Shown: positions 23,300 through 29,302 of the stretch, piece by piece
Layout of the letters: the number at the start of each line of letters is the position of its first letter
How positions within the stretch are numbered: position 1 is the first letter of the stretch
Source: an uncultured Campylobacter sp.
GTDB taxonomy: Bacteria > Campylobacterota > Campylobacteria > Campylobacterales > Campylobacteraceae
Direction of reading: 5' to 3'
NCBI GenBank assembly: GCA_900539505.1
Contig: UQCL01000022.1
Span: forward strand, 1 to 29,302
Length of the DNA: 29,302 nt
The notes under the pieces: generated by a model
The model's database searches: none
What the model was told of the DNA's origin: nothing
What the model saw: the letters and a program-made list of their open reading frames with translations, nothing else
Position numbers and translations under genes: made by a program

Positions 23300-24007
23300 A
23301 TGATAGAAAAGCTTATTCAAAAATCTAAAAATATCACGGCTGCGGGGCGCAGCGATATAAAGCCCGCGTGGATCGCGCAGGCGCAGCGGAGGCTCGGTTT
23401 TGCGCTACCTGCGAGCTACAAGCAGATACTGCTAAGATATGCTAGCGTGAGCGCGGCGGGAACGGAGCTAAAAACGATCGCGCCGCCCGAGTTTGCAGAG
23501 GATGCCGACGCCGACATCTGCTACACGTATGAGATAAATCTGAAAAACGGGCTATTCGCCGCGGACGAGCTCGTGTTTTTGCAGCTCGAGGACGAGGAGT
23601 ATTATTTTAAAATTTCGCCCGCAAGCGCCATAGCGGACGGCTCGCCGAATACGGCGCGCGGCAAGACGGCGGGGAGTACGAGCGGCAAAGCCATGGGCGC
23701 GACGGCGCGTGATACGGTCGTCGCGACGGTAGCCGACGGTGCGGAAAATAGGGCATCTGGCGACGAAGCGCGCGCGGAGAGATTGCCGGATGCGGCGCGC
23801 GATATAAATGCCGAAGCGGCAGATGAAACGACGTGTAAAACGGCGGGCGCGACAATGAACGAGGCGGCAAGCGGAGCGACGAAAGAGATAGCAAGCGAGG
23901 CGGCAGACGATGCGCCGTGCGAATACAAGGTCTATGTGCGCGACTACGCGGAGGGCGAAGATAGGTTTTTTGCGGACGATTTTTACGGGTTTTTGGAAAA
24001 ATTTTAA
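23300..24007 (+). CDS. SMI1/KNR4 (SUKH) family protein with an Ala/Thr-rich insertion
   Basis: SUKH-fold proteins often act as immunity proteins against contact-dependent or polymorphic toxins; some have other roles. I chose the ATG at 23300 (235 residues), because the sequence further upstream in the frame is not family-like; the ribosome site (GGGATC) is poor. The fold is seen in AWIAQAQRRLGFALPASYKQ, YTYEINLKNGLFAADELVFL, EDEEYYFKISP and, at the end, YKVYVRDYAEGEDRFFADDF. Residues about 108-206 are a low-complexity insert, rich in Ala, Thr, Gly, Asp and Glu, splitting a beta hairpin between FKISP and CEYKVY. Without it the protein is about 136 residues, the usual SUKH size. It lies 33 bp upstream of the DUF6892 gene on the same strand. 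Confidence 0.82.
   Translation: MIEKLIQKSKNITAAGRSDIKPAWIAQAQRRLGFALPASYKQILLRYASVSAAGTELKTIAPPEFAEDADADICYTYEINLKNGLFAADELVFLQLEDEEYYFKISPASAIADGSPNTARGKTAGSTSGKAMGATARDTVVATVADGAENRASGDEARAERLPDAARDINAEAADETTCKTAGATMNEAASGATKEIASEAADDAPCEYKVYVRDYAEGEDRFFADDFYGFLEKF
23623..23917 (+). repeat. Ala/Thr-rich in-frame insertion in the SMI1/KNR4 gene
   Basis: About 99 residues with recurring words such as KTAGS, GATARD, VATVADGA, NAEAADE, KTAGATMNEAAS and SEAADDA. The DNA is GC-rich (GCGACG, GGCGGC, GCGGCA words) and nearly free of RAATTY, so it differs from the proC and rsmD inserts. Confidence 0.7.
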
Positions 24008-24040
24008 GACGAAATTTAAGGCAAAATCAGGAGAGGCGAA

Positions 24041-25057
24041 ATGGGACTGTTTGGCATTTTTAAAAAGCAAAAATTTGGCATCGACGTGCGTGCGGACGGC
24101 ATTTTCATCGACGGCGTAAACTGCGAGTTTGATCTAGCTAAGTTTAACGAAGCCTTGGGCCAGCCGCGCGTGATCGATGACGGGGAGGGCAAAAGCCGCT
24201 ATTTTTGGGATGAGGCGGGGATTTTCGCCTTCGTGCGCGCAGGAGAGCTCGCAGAACCGAGGCTTTCCGAGATAGTTTTGATGCTTGAGGTTGCAAAGGG
24301 CGTGCAGCACGAGGTTCCGCGCAAGCTCTACGGCGGCGCGTTCACGATAGATGGTATACCGCCGCTTGAGGCCGTGCCAGAGCAGGAGCTGCGCAGCGCA
24401 TATATATTTTTGGAGCTTAGCCTAGGCAAATTTGAAGTCTCGCTAGCTCTCGCGCAGGCCGTACAGGAGTGCATAGGCGCGATGGACTTCGCCGAGCGCT
24501 TCGCTAAGCGCGACACCGACGAGATCGCAGACATCGTGCGAGCTGCGAAAATGCCGATAGGGCGGGTCTGCATCAATCAAAAAGAGAAAAAGCTAAAGCG
24601 CAAGCCGAGCGATAAATTTAAGCTTCCGCGCGCGGCCGGCGAGACGCTAGCGTTTAAAAATTTTAATTTCAAAATCGCCGTGATGAACGAGCTGATGTAT
24701 GAAAAAGCCCTGCTACAGCCTAAATTTGACGTGTTTGAGTACTGCGAGGAGCGCGGCATCGATCCGTACGCGGACTTCGGCGCGCTGCCGCAAGCCAAAA
24801 AGTGGTTCAAGGACTATCCGGTCCCTGCGGATTTGGCGGAGCGGGTGAGCGAGCTCTATCTTGACGGCGGAAACGAAATTTATCTGCAAATCGCGCCTGA
24901 TTGGGACGGCGAGGACGAGCTTTTCGACATTAAAAACATTGACGCCGCCGAGCTTGCGCAATTCAAAAATCTTAAAAAAATTGAAACGACCGGCATCGGC
25001 ATATCTAAAAAGGCGCGAAAAGCCTGCGCAGATGCGGGGATTACGGTAGTTGATTGA
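24041..25057 (+). CDS. DUF6892 domain protein
   Basis: A 338-residue cytosolic-looking protein. The C-terminal half matches what I know of DUF6892: FKNFNFKIAVMNELMYEKAL, PKFDVFEYCEERGIDPYAD, then SELYLDGGNEIYLQIAPDWD and GEDELFDIKNIDAAELAQF, ending in a leucine-rich-like stretch KNLKKIETTGIG. The N-terminal half (residues 10-150) has a repeated strand pattern with IFIDGVNCEFDLAKF and FTIDGIPPLEAV. The family is found near immunity and polymorphic-toxin genes, but its function is not established. The start ATG at 24041 has AGGAGAGG at 24029. It is paired with the SMI1/KNR4 gene, and no toxin gene is in the window. Confidence 0.78.
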   Translation: MGLFGIFKKQKFGIDVRADGIFIDGVNCEFDLAKFNEALGQPRVIDDGEGKSRYFWDEAGIFAFVRAGELAEPRLSEIVLMLEVAKGVQHEVPRKLYGGAFTIDGIPPLEAVPEQELRSAYIFLELSLGKFEVSLALAQAVQECIGAMDFAERFAKRDTDEIADIVRAAKMPIGRVCINQKEKKLKRKPSDKFKLPRAAGETLAFKNFNFKIAVMNELMYEKALLQPKFDVFEYCEERGIDPYADFGALPQAKKWFKDYPVPADLAERVSELYLDGGNEIYLQIAPDWDGEDELFDIKNIDAAELAQFKNLKKIETTGIGISKKARKACADAGITVVD

Positions 25058-25879
25058 GCGCGTGAAAATGGACTTTGAGCCTTACGGAGCGCGGTTTTAA
25101 AAAGCTGAAATAGGCTTTTGAGCTGCGGTGCGCGCTCTTAAAGGTTGCAATTGTTGCCGCGCCGCGCAAAATTCCGCGCAAAATTCTACTTATATCGAGC
25201 GCTATAAAGCTTTGAAGGGCGCTTGGCGAAGCATCTGACATGTCTAATTTGGCGCGCATTACAAGCTTTAAGGAAGCTCGTTTGTAGCGTAAGAGCTGCG
25301 TCGCTGAATGCGCGAGATGAGTGTGTTGCGCGAGTAAAAATAGTTCGCTTTTTAATTTTGGAAAAAATCGCTGCGTAGCAAAAGGGTTAAATTTACCGAT
25401 TTTAAATTTTAAATTTACAAAGAGCGGCGCGCGCGGCTTTTAATGTGCGATTAAATTTAGACTCCATATAGATTAAATTCTAGGCGCGATTAAATTTGCG
25501 TTTTTAATTCCGTTTGTAGCTGCATCATGTCATAAAATAGGGCAAGAGAACAGATCGCATTTGCGTGCGTGCGGCGCGGATTAAATTAAAATTTCAGTTT
25601 TGAAATTTAGCCTGAATTTACGGCTCGCACTTAAGAAGTGGTTTTTGCGCGCTGATACCAAAAGCCTAAAAGATGTTTTAAATGCTCAAGTCGAGAAAGT
25701 ATTTTGCAGGCTGGCTCGCAAGAAAGTGTTTTTTATAAGCTGATTGATGGGCTAGAAAGTGCCTTGAAAGCTAGCGTTAGCGGGTTTATAAAATTTTTGA
25801 GAATTCGTGCCAGAGGGTATTTTAAGCAGCAAGGCGTGGGCTCCTTCACAATTTTACCATGCCGCTTCGAGGCTAAATT
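25058..25879. other. Gene-free stretch between the DUF6892 and MOSC genes
   Basis: The downstream genes are on the opposite strand, so this is a convergent region. I find no gene. GATTAAATT recurs at about 25446, 25471, 25487 and 25578. A loose repeat of AAAGT-rich words (GAGAAAGTATTTTG, AAGAAAGTGTTTTT, CTAGAAAGTGCC) runs at 25693-25780. A 67-codon frame at 25704-25907 lacks a ribosome site and coding texture. Confidence 0.6.
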
Positions 25880-26566
25880 TCATAGCCGCATAAAGCTGTC
25901 GTCGTAGCTGCCTTCTAGCTTGCGGCGCATATCCTCGCGCCATTTTGGCGTAAGCGCCGTAAGCCGGTTAAATTTTGCTAACAGCCCTTTATCGAGGCGA
26001 TCGCCGTAAAATAGACGGTTGAGCTCCATCACGCTCATCATAGCGGAGTCGCGCTCTACGACGTAGATCTCGTCGCCCGCGCGGCACGAGCCCGCCTCTA
26101 GCACGCGGTAGTACCAGCCGGTAAGTCCGCTGCGCGCGATCTCCGCCGTCATCTCCGCGTTACCCCAGCGCATCGAGAGCTTGTAGCAGGGCTTGCGCGG
26201 CTGGCTTACTTGCAGCACCAGTGAGCCTATGCGGTGCACATCGCCGATGCAGACGTTTTGCTCGTGTAATCCGCTGATCGTGAGGTTTTCGCCCATTGCG
26301 CCGTAGGCTAGATTTTTAAGCCCCAAAAATCTCTCCCACGCGGCGTAATTTTGCAGCGAGTTAGCAAAAATCGCCTTTTCCGTGCCGCCATGATGCAGCG
26401 TGTCGGCTACCGCGTCGCCCTCGAATCCAAGCTCATTCGCGCGCACTTCGCCCGCTCTGGCTTGCTTGAATATCGCCGTCTCCCAGCGCCTTTTTAGAGG
26501 CTGCGTAGCGCACTCATCGCCGTAAGTGCGCGGTTGCCCGGTCAGCAATGCCTTTAAAACGGGCAT
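25880..26566 (-). CDS. MOSC domain protein (YiiM-like)
   Basis: The MOSC domain is a molybdenum cofactor/sulfur-carrier type fold. YiiM-like proteins reduce N-hydroxylated compounds together with a redox partner, but the activity here is inferred only from family. The 228 residues show ANELGFEGDAVADTLHHGGTE, YGAMGENLTISGL, IGDVHRIGSLVLQVSQPRKPC with the conserved MOSC Cys at C127, and LTGWYYRVLEAGSCRAGDEI. The C-terminal part (residues about 175-228) matches the 3-alpha domain that accompanies YiiM. The ATG at 26566 follows AAGGAGCG. An 11-codon leader frame overlaps this start. Nearest neighbour is the alanine symporter, 146 bp upstream on the same strand. Confidence 0.9.
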   Translation of the reverse strand: MPVLKALLTGQPRTYGDECATQPLKRRWETAIFKQARAGEVRANELGFEGDAVADTLHHGGTEKAIFANSLQNYAAWERFLGLKNLAYGAMGENLTISGLHEQNVCIGDVHRIGSLVLQVSQPRKPCYKLSMRWGNAEMTAEIARSGLTGWYYRVLEAGSCRAGDEIYVVERDSAMMSVMELNRLFYGDRLDKGLLAKFNRLTALTPKWREDMRRKLEGSYDDSFMRL

Positions 26567-26589
26567 TTTTCGCTCCTTAAAATTTGCAT
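26554..26589 (-). CDS. Possible 11-codon leader ORF overlapping the MOSC start
   Basis: On the minus strand an ATG at 26589-26587 with its own TTAAGGAGAACGC ribosome site reads MQILRSEKCPF and stops with TAA at 26556-26554, ten bases inside the MOSC gene. Its internal codons AGG AGC contain the MOSC ribosome site. It could couple or modulate MOSC translation. No sign of a repeated regulatory codon is seen. Confidence 0.4.
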   Translation of the reverse strand: MQILRSEKCPF

Positions 26590-26622
26590 GCGTTCTCCTT
26601 AAATCATAAAATTTAGGCTATG

Positions 26623-26628
26623 ATTTTA
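26623..26628 (-). promoter_or_regulatory. Possible -10 box of the MOSC gene
   Basis: TAAAAT on the minus strand in GAGCTAAAATCATAGCC, about 34 bp before the leader ORF ATG. Confidence 0.4.
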
Positions 26629-26712
26629 GCTCGAAAAGAATTTTAAAATTCTAAATTTTGCGGCGATTTTGCGCTAAATTCCAAGTGCGGGCTTGAAATT
26701 TAGCGCGCGGCG

Positions 26713-28125
26713 TTATTTGTAGTCGTTCGCGTCGTAGCTTTTGCCGTCGTTAAAGTCGCTCAAAAGCCGCACGACGACGGGGCTAAGCAGGATGATCGCG
26801 ATTAAGTTGGGGATCACCATCAGTCCGTTGAACATATCGGCTAGCCCCCAGACGAGGTCGATCTTTTGCACGCTCCCTATGAATACGAACGCGACGACTA
26901 AAATTTGCAAGAGCTTGACGAATTTTGCGCCCAGGAGGTATCGCACGTTGATCTCGGCGAAGTAATACCAGCCCAAAATCGTGGTAAATGCGAAGAAAAA
27001 TAGGCAGATCGCCACAAAGCCGTAGCCGCCGCTGCGACCCAAAATTTGCGATCCGAAGGCTTCCTGGACCAGAGAGATGCCCGAAAATACCGCTTTGCCG
27101 TTTTCGAAGGCGACTACGTCGGTGCTAAGCACGACGAAAACGGTGATGTTAAGCACGATGAATGTATCGACGAAAACGCCCATTATGCCGAGCACGGCTT
27201 GATCTACGGGGTGTTTGACATTCGCTGCGGCGTGTGCGTGCGGCGTCGAGCCCATGCCCGCTTCGTTTGAAAAGAGCCCGCGCGCGATGCCGTATCTCAT
27301 CGCAGTGGCGATCGTAGCGCCCGTAGCGCCGCCCCAGGCAGCGGATGGATCGAACGCAGCTTTGAATATCAGCGCGATGACGGATGGAATTTTATCGAAA
27401 TTTGAGCCGATTATGACGAGACCGACGAGCACGTAGCAGATCGCCATTAGTGGCACGACTTTTTCGGCTACGCGCGCGATCGCTTTGACGCCGCCGAAAA
27501 AGATGACGCAGCAGATGAGCGCCAATGCTGCGCCGCTTGCCCACTTCGGGATTCCAAATGCACTGCTAAAGCCGTCTGAGATGGAGTTTGCCTGCACCAT
27601 ATTGCCCATGAAGCCCAAAGCAAAGATGATGGCTAGAGCAAAAAACGCCGCTAAAGGCTTGGCAAGGGGGCTTTTGAGTCCGCGACTGATGTAAAACGCG
27701 GGCCCTCCGATCATATGTCCGCTGTCATCCTTGGTGCGGTAAATTTGAGCCAGGCAGATTTCGGCAAAATTCGTCGCCATGCCCAAAAACGCCGCGCACC
27801 ACATCCAAAATATCGCGCCCGGTCCGCCCATTACTAACGCAGTGCTGGCGCCTACCAGGTTGCCCGTGCCGACTTGCGCCGCGATCGCCGTGGCGACGGC
27901 TTGGAACGAGCTCATGCCGCTTTTGCCCGCAGCCTCGCCGTGCAGGGAGAAGTTGCCGAAAAGCTTGCGCGCGCCCATTCTAAATTTAAAAATTTGCACC
28001 AGATGCAAGCGCGCCGTAAAATACGCGCCGGTGCCGCAAAGTAGGGCGATTAAAAAGTACGGACCCCACAAAAAGGAGTTGATCGCGTCAATTGTGGCGG
28101 TGAGTTTGTCGAGAAAATTTTGCAT
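26713..28125 (-). CDS. Sodium:alanine/glycine symporter, AGCS family
   Basis: Imports alanine or glycine with Na+ across the inner membrane. At 470 residues and about 11 hydrophobic segments it has the usual family length. The AGCS signature block AAQVGTGNLVGASTALVM followed by GGPGAIFWMW is near residues 60-95, with RTKDDSGHMIGGPAFYISRG after it. Other landmarks are ARGLFSNEAGMGSTPHAHAA and TTILGWYYFAEINVRYL. The ATG at 28125 follows GGAAAAG. It is most like the AlsT/DagA type; alanine versus glycine preference cannot be read from sequence. Transcription appears independent of the MOSC gene, which has its own promoter-like sequence. Confidence 0.93.
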   Translation of the reverse strand: MQNFLDKLTATIDAINSFLWGPYFLIALLCGTGAYFTARLHLVQIFKFRMGARKLFGNFSLHGEAAGKSGMSSFQAVATAIAAQVGTGNLVGASTALVMGGPGAIFWMWCAAFLGMATNFAEICLAQIYRTKDDSGHMIGGPAFYISRGLKSPLAKPLAAFFALAIIFALGFMGNMVQANSISDGFSSAFGIPKWASGAALALICCVIFFGGVKAIARVAEKVVPLMAICYVLVGLVIIGSNFDKIPSVIALIFKAAFDPSAAWGGATGATIATAMRYGIARGLFSNEAGMGSTPHAHAAANVKHPVDQAVLGIMGVFVDTFIVLNITVFVVLSTDVVAFENGKAVFSGISLVQEAFGSQILGRSGGYGFVAICLFFFAFTTILGWYYFAEINVRYLLGAKFVKLLQILVVAFVFIGSVQKIDLVWGLADMFNGLMVIPNLIAIILLSPVVVRLLSDFNDGKSYDANDYK

Positions 28126-28352
28126 GATCTTTTCCGTGAATTTAAGATGCGAAAATATATTTTAAAAACTCTTAAATTCCTATAAATCGAGGGAAATTTA
28201 AGCGAAATTTTAAAGCGTTTTTATAATTTTACTCAGCATTAAGTAAAGTGGTATGTGCTGTTTGCTCTGCATGCCAGCTTGCCAGATAAGCAGCTTAGAA
28301 TTCCCGCCTTAGCTGTCGAAATTTGAAAAGCAATCAACTGAAATTTTTAAGC

Positions 28353-29186
28353 CTATTCATCACCGCCTTCGATTTTGAAAACGAACATCTTGCAAGCGTT
28401 ACAAAAGGCGGGGATCAGGCTAAAGAGGCGCGCTTTGAGGCTCCAGCGGCTTTTATACATTTTCAGCATTGCAGCTTCTTTTATGAAGCGGATACGCGCA
28501 GGCTCCCAGCTCTGCACCTCTACGCCGCCGCTAATGCCCATTTTAAAGGGCGCGTTTTGCATGTGTTTCATCGCGTCGTGGCGCTTGGAGTCGAATTTTC
28601 TTACCGAAAAATCGCTCATAAAATCACTCAGCACGTAACCGCTAAATTTTTGTGCGAGCGCGATAAAAAATTCTTTAAATTTCTCCTTTTCAAAATACAT
28701 ACTCACGCCCTCTAAGATGAAGATGTAGCCCGCGCTGCCGTGCTTTGCGACCAGCTCGTCCATCCATGAGTGATCTAACATCGAGTAGGGCAGGCTGAAA
28801 TTATTCTCCGCCTTGGGTAGCAGCGCATCGCGCACGGCTATGACGTCGGGCAGATCGAGGTCGTAAAATAGGGCGTTTGGCAGGGCTTTTTGCAATCTAA
28901 GCGGGCGGGTGTCGAGCCCTGCGCCAAGCTGCACGATGACGGGGCGGTCGAACTCCGCCGCGAGCCGCAGCGTCTCGTCGTCGAAAAATTTCGCGCGGAT
29001 CACGGTGCCCGTCTTGCTAAGGCGCGCGTCGTTAAATTTCGCAAAATCATAATCGATCTGCTTTACGACGGCGCTTGAAAAGGGATCGTTTAGGATCGGA
29101 TCCGCGTCTTTGAAATCCAGATGGCGCATATAGACGTTGATTAGCAGCGTCTCGGAGACGTTATCTTTAAAATTTAACTTTTGCAT
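28353..29186 (-). CDS. Class I SAM-dependent methyltransferase, leucine carboxyl methyltransferase (LCMT) family
   Basis: A 277-residue cytosolic O-methyltransferase of the LCMT/PPM1 family. The bacterial members act on small molecules or unknown targets and are not the PP2A leucine methyltransferase itself. Diagnostic blocks are DARLSKTGTVIRAKFFDDE, the SAM motif IVQLGAGLDTRPLRL (residues 84-98), FYDLDLPDVIAVRDALLP and FILEGVSMYFEKEKFKEFF. The ATG at 29186 follows GGGAGC. It lies at the right end of the contig, 227 bp from the symporter gene, so its upstream context is cut off by adapter sequence. Confidence 0.88.
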   Translation of the reverse strand: MQKLNFKDNVSETLLINVYMRHLDFKDADPILNDPFSSAVVKQIDYDFAKFNDARLSKTGTVIRAKFFDDETLRLAAEFDRPVIVQLGAGLDTRPLRLQKALPNALFYDLDLPDVIAVRDALLPKAENNFSLPYSMLDHSWMDELVAKHGSAGYIFILEGVSMYFEKEKFKEFFIALAQKFSGYVLSDFMSDFSVRKFDSKRHDAMKHMQNAPFKMGISGGVEVQSWEPARIRFIKEAAMLKMYKSRWSLKARLFSLIPAFCNACKMFVFKIEGGDE

Positions 29187-29255
29187 GAAGCTCCCTCTAT
29201 TGCGGTATTGCCGCGAGCAAAATACCGCTTATTTTTAATATGCATTATTATATCT

Positions 29256-29302
29256 CTGTCTCTTATACACATCTCCGAGCCCACGAGACTACGCTGCATC
29301 TC
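29256..29302. other. Nextera adapter, index and flow-cell sequence at the right contig edge
   Basis: 29256-29289 is the reverse complement of the Nextera Read-2 adapter, beginning with the Tn5 mosaic end (CTGTCTCTTATACACATCT). It is followed by an 8-base index TACGCTGC (29290-29297), which from memory is the N721 i7 index, and ATCTC, the start of the P7 tail. It is library sequence and not genomic. Confidence 0.96.

Noticed and set aside
23552..24070. A 172-codon reverse frame, with other long reverse frames under the SMI1 insert
   Set aside because: They are antisense to the GC-rich low-complexity insert, where stops are rare; the Arg/Ser-rich translations look like shadow frames.
25704..25907. 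A 67-codon forward frame before the MOSC gene
   Set aside because: It has no ribosome site, overlaps the MOSC stop on the other strand, and resembles nothing known.
28323..28715. A 130-codon forward frame at the right end
   Set aside because: It is antisense to the LCMT-family methyltransferase gene, whose motifs are unambiguous.
1..29302. tRNA or rRNA genes
   Set aside because: I looked for T-arm-like GTTCGAxTC words and rRNA landmarks in the gaps and saw none; a tRNA scan would be decisive.

Overview
The window is a 29.3 kb assembly contig from a Campylobacterota chromosome, most likely a Campylobacter species of relatively high GC. I lean towards an oral species such as C. gracilis, but that is a guess. 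The evidence is gene content and order: ilvC, then a divergent polysaccharide deacetylase, then dprA, then ruvX follows the C. jejuni Cj0632-Cj0635 order. glcD, then a PgbA-like protein, then an M23 peptidase of the Csd3/Pgp3 type follows Cj1213c-Cj1215. Promoters of the TATAAT/TACAAT type without an obvious -35 also fit. Both contig ends carry Illumina Nextera adapter sequence (1-32 and 29256-29302), so proC at the left end is cut by the assembly and not by biology.

Layout. 33-903 (-): truncated proC. 1041-4039 (+): ilvC, a membrane-anchored divergent polysaccharide deacetylase and dprA, tightly packed. 4040-4868: gene-free, ending in a short tandem array. 4869-5852 (+): ruvX and an EthD-family protein. 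5853-7950: AT-richer island with decayed DNA around one Sel1/Hcp-like cysteine-rich protein. 7951-10054 (-): pgbA-like gene then glcD. 10193-14289 (+): M23 peptidase, mgtE, Nudix hydrolase, alpha/beta hydrolase. 14290-14781: gene-free with a striking tandem array. 14782-20208 (+): six genes with 4-8 bp overlaps (TRIC channel, argD, MidA-like methyltransferase, a small unknown, rsmD, a TIGR02757 protein). 20685-21446 (+): TauE/SafE permease. 21447-22672: 1.2 kb gene-free with a degenerate ~21 bp repeat. 22673-23050 (+): ridA. 23300-25057 (+): SMI1/KNR4 and DUF6892 proteins, an immunity-like pair. 25880-29186 (-): MOSC protein, sodium:alanine symporter, LCMT-type methyltransferase.

The most interesting pattern is a dense, non-random population of the 6-bp palindrome RAATTY. 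It forms regular tandem arrays between genes (period 13-14 bp at 4743-4848; exactly 15 bp and then 20-21 bp at 14573-14701). It also forms in-frame low-complexity insertions in conserved enzymes: a perfect 7-residue period inside ProC, a roughly 8-residue period inside a ~284-residue insertion in RsmD, and a linker in the deacetylase. Read in frame, RAATTY encodes Asn followed by Phe, Leu or Ser, which explains the NF/NL/NS texture of the inserts. In C. jejuni, RAATTY is the methylation site of CtsM, which marks self DNA for natural transformation. I therefore propose, as inference, that these arrays act as dispersed self-recognition or uptake-type sequences in this lineage, or are a by-product of selection for such sites. 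Other items are a separate Ala/Thr-rich insertion in the SMI1 protein and a short leader ORF overlapping the MOSC start codon.
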